Positions 9,725-20,391 of a stretch of DNA of 64,000 nucleotides are shown one piece after another; position 1 is the first letter of the stretch; each line of letters opens with the position of its first letter. Below the pieces are notes generated by a model that searched no databases, was not told where the DNA came from, and saw only the letters and a program-made list of their open reading frames with translations. A program made the translations under genes and the position numbers. Origin of the DNA: Rhizobium redzepovicii (GTDB taxonomy: Bacteria > Pseudomonadota > Alphaproteobacteria > Rhizobiales > Rhizobiaceae); the NCBI RefSeq assembly GCF_019793435.1, contig NZ_JAILYH010000014.1, positions 1-64,000 on the forward strand. The letters run 5' to 3'.

Positions 9725-10861
9725 TTGGACGATATTGCTGCCCTGAAGAAAACCCCGCTGCATGCCCTGCATCTCCAGCTCGGCGCCCGCATGGTGCCGT
9801 TTGCGGGTTACGACATGCCGGTGCAATATCCGGCAGGCGTAATGAAGGAGCACCTTCATACCCGCACCGAAGCCGGTCTCTTTGATGTCTCCCACATGGG
9901 CCAGGTCATCGTGAAGGCGAAATCCGGCAGCTACGAGGACGCCGCGCTGGCGCTCGAAAGCCTGGTGCCGGTCGATATCCTGGGTCTTGCCGAAGGCCGC
10001 CAGCGCTATGGCTTCTTCACCGACGACAGCGGCTGCATCCTCGACGATCTAATGATCACCCATGTCGACGACCATCTTTTCGTCGTCGTCAACGCCTCGT
10101 GCAAGGAGGCCGATCTCGCCCATCTGCAGGCCCATATCGGCGACACGTGCGACATCACCCTTCTCAACCGCGGGCTGATCGCGCTGCAGGGACCGCGCGC
10201 GGTCGAAGTTCTCGCCGAACTCTGGGCCGATGTCGCGTCGATGAAATTCATGGATGTGCGTCACTGCCGGCTGCACGACGTTTCCTGTCTGGTCTCGCGC
10301 TCCGGCTATAGCGGCGAGGACGGTTTCGAAATCTCTGTCCCGGCAGATAAGGCCGAGGATGTCACCATGCGGTTGCTCGAGCATCCCGACGTCCAGGCGA
10401 TCGGCCTCGGCGCCCGCGATTCGCTACGCCTGGAAGCCGGCCTCTGCCTCTACGGCAACGATATCGACACCACCACCTCGCCGGTCGAGGCGGCGCTGGA
10501 ATGGGCAATGCAGAAGGCGCGGCGCGCGGGCGGCGCCCGCGCCGGCGGATTCCCGGGCTCTGGCCGCATTCTCTACGAGCTCGAAAATGGCGCCGCCCGC
10601 CGCCGCGTCGGCCTGAAGCCTGAGGGAAAGGCGCCGGTGCGCGGCCATGCCAAGCTCTATGCCGATGCCGAGGGCAAGCTCGAAATCGGTGAAGTCACCT
10701 CGGGCGGCTTCGGTCCTAGCGTCGAGGGCCCCGTCGCCATGGGCTACGTACCGGTCTCACATGCTGCGGCCGGCACGCTCGTCTACGCGGAGGTGCGCGG
10801 CAAATATCTGCCGATCACCGTCAGCGCCCTGCCCTTCGTCACACCGACCTACAAACGCTAA
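9725..10861 (+). CDS. gcvT: aminomethyltransferase, glycine cleavage T protein
   Basis: The 378-residue T protein takes the aminomethyl group from the H protein, passing methylene to tetrahydrofolate and releasing ammonia. Visible marks are TPLHALHLQLGARMVPFAGYDMPVQY near the N-terminus, FDVSHMGQ, YSGEDGFEI, GLGARDSLRLEAGLCLYGND and the C-terminal SGGFGPSVEGPVAMGYV. Translation appears to begin at TTG 9725, six bases after GGAGG and in frame with the conserved start; no ATG occurs before residue 23. It is first in gcvTHP and under a glycine riboswitch. Confidence 0.95.
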   Translation: MDDIAALKKTPLHALHLQLGARMVPFAGYDMPVQYPAGVMKEHLHTRTEAGLFDVSHMGQVIVKAKSGSYEDAALALESLVPVDILGLAEGRQRYGFFTDDSGCILDDLMITHVDDHLFVVVNASCKEADLAHLQAHIGDTCDITLLNRGLIALQGPRAVEVLAELWADVASMKFMDVRHCRLHDVSCLVSRSGYSGEDGFEISVPADKAEDVTMRLLEHPDVQAIGLGARDSLRLEAGLCLYGNDIDTTTSPVEAALEWAMQKARRAGGARAGGFPGSGRILYELENGAARRRVGLKPEGKAPVRGHAKLYADAEGKLEIGEVTSGGFGPSVEGPVAMGYVPVSHAAAGTLVYAEVRGKYLPITVSALPFVTPTYKR

Positions 10862-10884
10862 ACCTTTTCCAGAGAGGACGAACA

Positions 10885-11246
10885 ATGCTGAAATTTACCG
10901 AAGAACACGAGTGGCTGCAGATCGAAGGCGGCGTTGCGACGGTTGGCATCACCAATTATGCCGTCGATCAGCTCGGCGACCTGGTTTTCGTCGAACTGCC
11001 GGAAGTCGGTGCGACCTTCTCCAAGAACGGCAATGCCGCGACCGTCGAATCCGTCAAGGCGGCCTCAGACGTCTATTGTCCGCTTGACGGCGAGATCACC
11101 GAGGTCAATCCGGCCATCGTTGCCGATCCGTCGCTGGTCAATTCCGATCCGCAGGGCGCCGGCTGGTTCTTCAAGTTGAAGCTTGCCAATCCCGCGGATG
11201 CCGACGGCCTGCTCGACGAGGCGGCCTACAAGGAGCTCACCGCGTA

Positions 11247-11247
<1 letters not shown>
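10885..11247 (+). CDS. gcvH: glycine cleavage system H protein (lipoyl carrier)
   Basis: The 120-residue H protein carries the lipoyl arm that shuttles the aminomethyl group between P, T and L proteins. The lipoylated Lys lies in TVESVKAASDVYCPLDGEI, and GITNYAVDQLGDLVFVELPE is the family fold mark. Length is normal. The ribosome site is GAGAGGA upstream, 23 bases after gcvT, and the stop overlaps the gcvP start (TAATGA). Lipoamide dehydrogenase (the L protein) is not in the window. Confidence 0.96.
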
Positions 11248-14111
<2,864 letters not shown>

Positions 14112-14125
14112 CGGCAAATCGGCAA

Positions 14126-14150
14126 GCCCCTCCCGCGGGTAGGGAGGGGC
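14126..14150 (+). terminator. hairpin after gcvP
   Basis: A 9-bp perfect stem (GCCCCTCCC with GGGAGGGGC) and a seven-base loop stand 14 bases after the gcvP stop. There is no T run behind it, so it may stop transcription weakly or mainly protect the 3' end. Confidence 0.5.
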
Positions 14151-14324
14151 GGCCTGCGCGTCGACTTTCGCTGTATGGCAAGGGCCGAACTCGGCAATGC
14201 CCGTTTCAAGGCAGTGAGTTCAAATTTAACCTTTCTTAGCAAGTCTCTGTTAGCAATTGAAAATGGACGGGTTTTCTCCAGCGGGGATGTTGCCGTCTAC
14301 CTTTTGTTTTGCGTGCAGGTTCTC

Positions 14325-15362
14325 ATGCGTCCATCGGCTTTGCCAGCAATCCTCCTTGCCGCCCTGGTCCTGTCCGGATGCGCCGCCAGTTCCGGGGCCG
14401 AAGATGTGCTCACGCCTGTCCCGTCGGCGGAAACAACCAATGCAATCACCAAGCCGAGCGGCCCGATACCGGCCGCCGCCGTCGGCGACATGGCACAAAC
14501 AAGCGCGCCGCAGGAAGCGTTGAGCTGGACCGGACCGGTTCCCGAACCTGAGGCGCTCGTGCCCGCCGACAGGCCGGTCGGCATGCCGATGCCGACGGAA
14601 AGACCGGTGGCGATGCTGATGCCCGCCAACCCGGATGCCGATCTCGATGCCGGCAGGAAATCGCCGTCACGCGGACAGATCTACGGCCACCGATTCCGCG
14701 ACGCCAAGCCGATCAATTTTGGTTCCACCTCGCCGAGAAAGCTTGCCGTGCACGGCGTCGACGTATCGCGCTGGCAGGGCGAAATCGACTGGGAGACATT
14801 GAGGAAGCAGGGCGCGAACTTCGTCTACATCAAGGCGACGGACGGCGGCGATCACCTTGATCCGATGTTCAAGAAGAACTGGCGCCGCGCCAAGGAAGCC
14901 GGCCTCAAACACGGCGCGTATCACTTCTTCTACTGGTGCCGGACGGCCGGCGAACAGGCCGATTGGTTCATCCGTAATGTACCGAGGGAAGCAAACGCGC
15001 TTCCGCCCGTCATCGATGTCGAATGGAACGGCGAGTCGAGCTGCAAGCGGCGCATCTCCCCCGCCCGCGTCCGGGAAAAGATGCAGGTGTTCATGGACAA
15101 GCTGGAGCGCTACTACGGCCAGCGCCCGATCATCTACACCGCGCCGGATTTCTACCGCGACAATTTGAAGGGCCAGATGCTCGACTATCCCTTCTGGCTG
15201 CGCTCGGTTGCCGCCCACCCCTCGAAGGTCTATCCGGGCCGCAAGTGGCTGTTCTGGCAATATTCCGGCTCCGGCCTTTCCGAAGGCGTCGAAGGCAAGA
15301 TTGATCTCAACGTCTTCAACGGCAACGAAAGCGATTGGCACGACTGGGTGGCGTCGCGATAG
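14325..15362 (+). CDS. GH25-family lysozyme-like lipoprotein
   Basis: A 345-residue lipoprotein. The lipobox LSGC (about residues 16-19) ends a short signal. A Pro-rich, low-complexity region of about 120 residues follows, containing the near-repeat PVGMPMPTERPVAMLMP. A glycoside hydrolase family 25 domain comes next. Its marks are HGVDVSRWQGEIDW, FVYIKATDGGDHLDP, GLKHGAYHFFYWC and the catalytic DVEWN, so it should cut peptidoglycan between MurNAc and GlcNAc. The ATG at 14325 is chosen because an open frame back to 14175 would bury the signal peptide. It is a single gene after gcvP; 14151-14324 shows no other feature. Confidence 0.88.
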   Translation: MRPSALPAILLAALVLSGCAASSGAEDVLTPVPSAETTNAITKPSGPIPAAAVGDMAQTSAPQEALSWTGPVPEPEALVPADRPVGMPMPTERPVAMLMPANPDADLDAGRKSPSRGQIYGHRFRDAKPINFGSTSPRKLAVHGVDVSRWQGEIDWETLRKQGANFVYIKATDGGDHLDPMFKKNWRRAKEAGLKHGAYHFFYWCRTAGEQADWFIRNVPREANALPPVIDVEWNGESSCKRRISPARVREKMQVFMDKLERYYGQRPIIYTAPDFYRDNLKGQMLDYPFWLRSVAAHPSKVYPGRKWLFWQYSGSGLSEGVEGKIDLNVFNGNESDWHDWVASR

Positions 15363-15501
15363 CGAAGCTGGTTCCGTGCCAATCCGGAACAAGCGGAACG
15401 GCAGGACGCACATCCTGTAGGTCGTTGCTAAGGCAACGCCTTCAGCATTCCCTAAATCCTTGCGGATAAAAGACGATCATCCAGTTCTGGGGAAACGGCT
15501 G

Positions 15502-15807
15502 ATGAGCATATCGGGCATCACGAGCACCGCCCTTTCGGGCATGCGGGCGCAGACGACGCGGATCGGCGCGATCGCCAGCAACGTCGCAAACAGCAGCACA
15601 TCAGGTTACGCCAGACTGAACACCAGCATCACTTCAGTAGTATCAGGCAGCGTTCAGGCGACCGTCAGCCCGACCGCGTCGGATGTCGACCCAGCCACCG
15701 AACTGACCGACTTGCTCGAAGCCGAACAGAGTTACAAGGCGAACGCCGTGGTCTTCGAGACCGGTGCCGACATGTGGGAAATGCTGATGAGCATCAAGCG
15801 CGACTGA
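15502..15807 (+). CDS. miniature FlgC-like flagellar rod protein
   Basis: A 101-residue protein that joins the two conserved ends of flagellar rod proteins with little between them. The N-terminal STALSGMRAQTTRIGAIASN (then VAN and STSGYAR) matches the rod/hook N-terminal helix, and the C-terminal EAEQSYKANAVVFETGADMW matches the FlgC C-terminal helix. FlgC is about 138 residues, so the middle is shortened. No other flagellar gene is in the window. The ATG at 15502 follows GGGGA; the open frame from 15460 adds an unrelated stretch. A structural role in the rod is not certain. Confidence 0.72.
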   Translation: MSISGITSTALSGMRAQTTRIGAIASNVANSSTSGYARLNTSITSVVSGSVQATVSPTASDVDPATELTDLLEAEQSYKANAVVFETGADMWEMLMSIKRD

Positions 15808-15877
15808 GCGCTGCCGTATGATGCTGCGTCGCAGATAATTTAACTCTGGCCGGAAAATTTAAAGACAGCCCGCCGGG

Positions 15878-16270
15878 TCAGGAATGCGCCGGCTCGCTCT
15901 GCCGCTGTGCGGCAAGAGCTGCCAGATCGGCGGGTTTCAGCTCGACGGATTCGCCGCAGCCGCAAGCCGATGTCTGGTTCGGATTGGTGAAGGTGAAGCC
16001 GGAGCGCAGCGTCGTCTGCTCGAAGCCCATTTCGGTGCCGAGCAGATAGAGCACCGCCGATGGTTCGACCCAGACCCTGGCGCCGTCGCGCTCGATCAGA
16101 TCGTCCTTGGCATTCGGCTCGGTCACCAGGTCGATGGTATATTCCATCCCGGCGCAGCCGCCCTTCTTGATGCCGACGCGAACGCCCTTGGCCTCCGGGC
16201 CGGAATTCTCGACGATCGCCTTGACGCGGGCCGCGGCCCCATCCGTCATGCTCATCACTGCAAAGCCCAT
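15878..16270 (-). CDS. sufA: A-type Fe-S cluster carrier SufA
   Basis: A 130-residue HesB/IscA-type scaffold or carrier of Fe-S clusters. The three cluster-binding Cys are present: one in KKGGCAGMEYTIDLV and two in SACGCGES, the CGC motif of the family. The ATG at 16270 follows AAGGAG; an in-frame GTG-type extension to 16291 is less likely. It is last of the suf operon (order below, minus strand) and passes clusters from SufBCD to target proteins. Confidence 0.92.
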   Translation of the reverse strand: MGFAVMSMTDGAAARVKAIVENSGPEAKGVRVGIKKGGCAGMEYTIDLVTEPNAKDDLIERDGARVWVEPSAVLYLLGTEMGFEQTTLRSGFTFTNPNQTSACGCGESVELKPADLAALAAQRQSEPAHS

Positions 16271-16363
16271 CGGCCCATTCTCCTTCCACAACCGGGGTCA
16301 AGATCCGGTGCTTCATGATTCAAATGTAGTCGTCCGAGGTAAACGGATCAATACCGCGGAATG

Positions 16364-16744
16364 TCAGTACCAGCCGACGGCGACCTGCGCCTCTTCGGAC
16401 ATGCGATCCGGCGTCCACGGCGGATCGAAGGTCATCTCGACCTCGACGCCGGACACGCCTTCGACGGCGCCGACGGCATTTTCGACCCAGCCGGGCATCT
16501 CGCCGGCAACCGGGCAGCCAGGTGCGGTCAAGGTCATCATGATCTTCACCATCCTATCGTCCTCGATATCGATCTTGTAGATCAGACCGAGTTCGAAGAT
16601 GTCGGCCGGGATTTCCGGATCGTAGACGGTTTTCAGCGCGCTGATGACGTCGTCGCTGAGCCGCGCCAGCTCATCGGTCGGAATGCTGGAATGCACGATG
16701 CCTTCGCGCACGTCGATCTTCTGTTCGCTTTCGTCCAGGCTCAT
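16364..16744 (-). CDS. sufT: SufT/MIP18-type (DUF59) Fe-S assembly protein
   Basis: A 126-residue DUF59 (MIP18) protein with DDVISALKTVYDPEIPADIF, LGLIYKIDI and the conserved Cys in TLTAPGCPVAGEMP. Members help to mature Fe-S proteins in the suf pathway. A short acidic N-terminal extension (about residues 1-30) precedes the domain. ATG 16744 is preferred: GAGGAG ends 8 bases before it, whereas the GTG at 16753 would overlap that site. Downstream of sufS by 12 bases, so in the same transcript. Confidence 0.88.
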   Translation of the reverse strand: MSLDESEQKIDVREGIVHSSIPTDELARLSDDVISALKTVYDPEIPADIFELGLIYKIDIEDDRMVKIMMTLTAPGCPVAGEMPGWVENAVGAVEGVSGVEVEMTFDPPWTPDRMSEEAQVAVGWY

Positions 16745-16756
16745 CACGGACACTCC

Positions 16757-17998
16757 TCAAGCAAAGAACTTGCGCGCATATTCAAGCGCATCGGCCAGGG
16801 CATCGACCTCGGCGCGGGTATTGTACATGCCGAAGGATGCACGGCATGTGGAGGTGACGCCGAAGCGTTTCAAGAGTGGCATGGCGCAATGCGTGCCGGC
16901 CCGCACCGCAATGCCCTGCCGGTCGATCACCATCGAGACGTCATGGGCATGGATGCCGGCAAGCTCGAAGGAAAAGATGCTGCCCTTGTCGGGCGCCGTT
17001 CCGAAGACGCGCAGCGAATTGACCGACTTCAGCCGCTCGACGGCGTAAGCCGCAAGATCGGCCTCATGGCGGGCGATCGCCTCGCGGCCGACCTTCTCCA
17101 TATAGTCGAGCGCATAACCGAGCCCGATCGCCTGGACGATCGGCGGCGTGCCGGCCTCGAAGCGATGCGGCGGATCATTGTAGGTGACCGCGTCCTCGGC
17201 GACTTCGAAAATCATCTCGCCGCCGCCCTGGAACGGGCGCATCTGCGAAAGCCGCTCCTTCTTGCCGTAGAGCACGCCGATTCCAGATGGGCCGTAGAGC
17301 TTGTGGCCGGTCATCACATACCAGTCGCAATCGATGTCCTGCACATCCACAGGCAGGTGCACCGCACCCTGGCTGCCGTCGATCAAGACCGGAATGCCGC
17401 GCTCATGCGCAATGCGGCAGACCTCTTTGACGGGAACGATCGTGCCGAGCGCATTCGACATATGGGTGATGGCGACGAGCTTGGTGCGCTCCGTCAGGCT
17501 CTTCTCAAAGTCCTCGATATGAAAGGCGCCCTCATCGTCCACCGGCACCCAGACCAGTTTGGCACCCTGCCGCTCGCGGATGAAGTGCCAGGGCACGATG
17601 TTGGAGTGGTGCTCCATGATCGTCAGGACGATCTCGTCGCCTTCGCCGATCTCAGGCATGCCCCAGCCATAGGCGACGGTATTGATCGCCTCTGTCGAAT
17701 TCTTGGTGAAGACGATGTCGTTGACCGAAGGCGCATTGAGAAAACGGCGCACCTTCTCGCGCGCCGCCTCATAAGCATCGGTCGCGGCATTGGAGAGATA
17801 GTGCAGTCCGCGATGCACATTGGCATATTCATGCGAATACGCATGCGAGATGGCGTCGATCACCACCTGCGGCTTCTGCGCCGAAGCGCCGTTGTCGAGA
17901 TAGACCAGCGGCTTGCCGTGCACCTTCTCCGCCAGGATCGGAAAATCCCGGCGGATGGCTTCGACATCGTATGGCGTGGCCGGCACGATCTTGTCCAT
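16757..17998 (-). CDS. sufS: cysteine desulfurase SufS (group II)
   Basis: A 413-residue PLP enzyme that takes sulfur from cysteine for cluster assembly by SufBCD. The PLP lysine is in YVMTGHKLYGPSGIG and the active-site Cys is in AVRAGTHCAMPLLKRFG, a group II SufS pattern. EYANVHRGLHYLSNAATDAYE and FTKNSTEAINTVAYGWG are typical. Length is normal. It lies 12 bases after sufD on the same strand. No SufE or SufU partner gene is seen in the window. Confidence 0.95.
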   Translation of the reverse strand: MDKIVPATPYDVEAIRRDFPILAEKVHGKPLVYLDNGASAQKPQVVIDAISHAYSHEYANVHRGLHYLSNAATDAYEAAREKVRRFLNAPSVNDIVFTKNSTEAINTVAYGWGMPEIGEGDEIVLTIMEHHSNIVPWHFIRERQGAKLVWVPVDDEGAFHIEDFEKSLTERTKLVAITHMSNALGTIVPVKEVCRIAHERGIPVLIDGSQGAVHLPVDVQDIDCDWYVMTGHKLYGPSGIGVLYGKKERLSQMRPFQGGGEMIFEVAEDAVTYNDPPHRFEAGTPPIVQAIGLGYALDYMEKVGREAIARHEADLAAYAVERLKSVNSLRVFGTAPDKGSIFSFELAGIHAHDVSMVIDRQGIAVRAGTHCAMPLLKRFGVTSTCRASFGMYNTRAEVDALADALEYARKFFA

Positions 17999-18010
17999 TG
18001 CTATATCCGA

Positions 18011-19285
18011 TCAGGCGTGCTTTTCGAGCCACGCCGAAATCACGCCTTCCAGCGCTTCGACCAGGGTCTCGTCTTCCAGTTCCTCGACGATCTCGGCGAC
18101 GAAAGCGTTGACGAGCATCGCCCGCGCCTTGTTCTCCGGAATGCCGCGCGCCATCATGTAATAGAGATGATTGGCGTCGATATCGGTCACCGTCGCCCCA
18201 TGGCCGCACTGCACGTCGTCGGCGAAGATTTCGAGCTCGGGTTTGACCGAGAATTCGGCATCGTCGGACATCAGCAGCGTATTGCAGGCCATCTTGGCAT
18301 CGGTCTTTTGCGCATCGGGTGCCACCCGGATCATGCCCTGGAAAACACCCTTGGCGCGGTCGAAGACGACGTTGCGAATCACTTCGGTCGAGCCGGTGTG
18401 CGGCACGTCGTGGCCGAGCACCATCGTCACGTCGGTATGGCTGTCAGCGCCGAGCAGGTTGATGCCGCGCAATGTCAGATCAGCGCCCTCGCCCGTCACC
18501 TTGATATGCAGCTCCTGGCGCACCAGCTTGCCGCCGGCATTGATGACGAACAGGCGAAGCTTGGCGTCGGCGCCGAGATCGATGCGGATCTGGCCGAGAT
18601 GCGTATCCTCGGCTCCGTGCTGTTGCAGGATGATCCAGGTCAGCTCCGCACCTTCGCCGACAGTGATGTCACTGACGTGGGACACGAGTGCCGGATCGCC
18701 GGTCACCGCAAGATGACGCTCGATCACCGTCGCTTTGACGCCAGAGGCGAAGGCAACAGGAAGACGCGTATGTGTCTGCCCGCCGGCATGGACGAACTGG
18801 ATTTCGAGCGGAGCGTCAAGCTCGGTATCGGCAGGCACGTCTATGACATAGCCGTCGCGCACGAAGCTGCCGTTGATGCGGCCGACCGCGTCGTCGCTGC
18901 CGAGCGCATCGAGGCCGTCCGCGGCGGAGCCGTCGAGCAGATGTTCGCTATAGGCCGAAACGCCAAGACCGTCGGCGGCAGCCTTCTGGTTGGCATGACC
19001 CTGGATCACCGCCAGCACCGTAGAGCCGTCGACAAGCGGCTCAAGCGCGTCGGAGCCGGCGTCACCGACCTGCGGCGGCAAGGTGCGCAGCAGGTTTTTC
19101 AGATCGGTGTAGTGCCAGGCTTCAATGCGGCGCGTCGGCAGGCCGGCCTTCTTCAGATCATCGAGAAGCCGGTCGCGCAGCGCCGTCACCGCGCCATTGC
19201 CCGGCAGATCGCCGATCTGATGGTTGAAGGCCTCGATCAGCGCAGTTTCCGCCGCGGTCAGGCGGCTCGTCGTCTGCATGTTCAT
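18011..19285 (-). CDS. sufD: Fe-S assembly scaffold subunit SufD
   Basis: A 424-residue partner of SufB and SufC in the scaffold complex. Family marks include IEAWHYTDLKNLLR near residue 60, the beta-helix core GAELTWIILQQHGAEDTHLGQ, and the conserved end with DVQCGHGATVTDIDANHLYY and ARGIPENKARAMLVNAFVAE. The ATG at 19285 follows AAAGGA; an in-frame GTG at 19303 is less likely. sufC lies upstream 24 bases away. Confidence 0.94.
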   Translation of the reverse strand: MNMQTTSRLTAAETALIEAFNHQIGDLPGNGAVTALRDRLLDDLKKAGLPTRRIEAWHYTDLKNLLRTLPPQVGDAGSDALEPLVDGSTVLAVIQGHANQKAAADGLGVSAYSEHLLDGSAADGLDALGSDDAVGRINGSFVRDGYVIDVPADTELDAPLEIQFVHAGGQTHTRLPVAFASGVKATVIERHLAVTGDPALVSHVSDITVGEGAELTWIILQQHGAEDTHLGQIRIDLGADAKLRLFVINAGGKLVRQELHIKVTGEGADLTLRGINLLGADSHTDVTMVLGHDVPHTGSTEVIRNVVFDRAKGVFQGMIRVAPDAQKTDAKMACNTLLMSDDAEFSVKPELEIFADDVQCGHGATVTDIDANHLYYMMARGIPENKARAMLVNAFVAEIVEELEDETLVEALEGVISAWLEKHA

Positions 19286-19309
19286 GGACGTCGTCCTTTC
19301 CACCCGAGA

Positions 19310-20065
19310 TCAGGCCGCCGCGCCGATGATGTCGGCATAGCCGTTGGCCTCAAGCTCATGCGCCAGCGTCTTGTCGCCAGACTTGATCACCTGGCCCTTG
19401 TAGAGCACGTGGACGGTATCCGGCACGATATAGTCGAGCAGGCGCTGGTAGTGGGTGATGACGACGACGGCGCGGTCCGGCGAACGCAACGCATTGACGC
19501 CGTCGGCAACGATCTTCAGCGCGTCGATGTCAAGGCCGGAATCGGTTTCGTCGAGCACGCAGAGCTTCGGCTCCAGCAGCGCCATCTGCAGGATCTCGGC
19601 GCGCTTCTTCTCGCCGCCGGAGAAGCCGACATTGAGCGGCCGCTTCAGCATCTCGGTGTTGATCTGCAGTTTGCCGGCGGCATCCTTGACCCGGCGCATG
19701 AAATCCGGCGTCGTCAGTTCGTCCTCGCCGCGCGCCTTGCGCTGCTCGTTCATCGCCACCTTCAGGAACTGCATGGTGGCGACACCCGGAATTTCCACAG
19801 GATACTGGAAGGCGAGGAACACGCCCTTGGCGGCGCGTTCGGCCGGATCGAGCTCAAGAATGCTCTCGCCATTATAGAGAATGTCGCCCTCGGTGACTTC
19901 ATAATCGCTGCGGCCAGACAGCACATAGGAGAGCGTCGACTTGCCGGAGCCGTTCGGCCCCATGATTGCGGCAACTTCGCCGGCCTTTACCGTCAGGTTC
20001 AGGCCACGGATGATCTCGGTGCCGTCTTCGGCAATGCGAGCATGGAGGTTTCTGATTTCAAGCAT
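19310..20065 (-). CDS. sufC: Fe-S assembly ATPase SufC
   Basis: A 251-residue ABC-type ATPase that drives the SufBCD scaffold. Walker A is GPNGSGKST (residues 36-44), the signature is GFSGGEKKR, and Walker B is LCVLDETDSGLD, with DETDSG typical of SufC in place of DEPTSG. The ATG at 20065 follows AGGA; the frame stays open to 20131, but those residues are not conserved. Between this gene and sufB lies the small unknown ORF. Confidence 0.96.
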   Translation of the reverse strand: MLEIRNLHARIAEDGTEIIRGLNLTVKAGEVAAIMGPNGSGKSTLSYVLSGRSDYEVTEGDILYNGESILELDPAERAAKGVFLAFQYPVEIPGVATMQFLKVAMNEQRKARGEDELTTPDFMRRVKDAAGKLQINTEMLKRPLNVGFSGGEKKRAEILQMALLEPKLCVLDETDSGLDIDALKIVADGVNALRSPDRAVVVITHYQRLLDYIVPDTVHVLYKGQVIKSGDKTLAHELEANGYADIIGAAA

Positions 20066-20144
20066 CTTGGTTCCTGCGTTTTCTCTGCGTAGCTCATCGG
20101 AGCCTCGCGTAATTTCTAAGGACATCGACATGTTGTGCTCGGCG

Positions 20145-20390
20145 CTATCGCCCCAAAAAACGGAAAACGCGGAAAACCGCGACCGTTACGAGCCAAACCC
20201 ATTCGAGAAATTCCGGGATCCCCTGAATGATCTCTCCCGGTTTTTCCATGCGCTGCCGGAGAAACACATAAGGCCGCTCCGGCGGCGTTTCCGTCTCGTT
20301 TCTTTGCTCGCGGGGGCGAATTTTCGCCAATATCTCCCCGCGCATATTCTCCAGACGTTCAAGAATACGCTTCTTGTCCGCCTCGCTCAT
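20145..20390 (-). CDS. hypothetical protein within the suf operon
   Basis: An 81-residue protein with a charged N-terminal helix (SEADKKRILERLENMRGEIL), a stretch rich in Arg, Glu and Pro, and a short hydrophobic end (WVWLVTVAVFRVFRFLG) that could sit in or on the membrane. No conserved domain is recognised. It starts one base after the sufB stop and ends 79 bases before sufC, on the same strand, so it is very probably co-transcribed. A link to cluster assembly is inferred from position only. Confidence 0.65.
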   Translation of the reverse strand: MSEADKKRILERLENMRGEILAKIRPREQRNETETPPERPYVFLRQRMEKPGEIIQGIPEFLEWVWLVTVAVFRVFRFLGR

Positions 20391-20391
20391 G

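Noticed and set aside
16361..20092. A 1243-codon open frame on the plus strand opposite the suf genes.
   Set aside because: It is antisense to sufT, sufS, sufD and sufC, which are unmistakable. Its translation is His/Arg/Asp-rich with no domain, as expected from the reverse of high-GC coding sequence.
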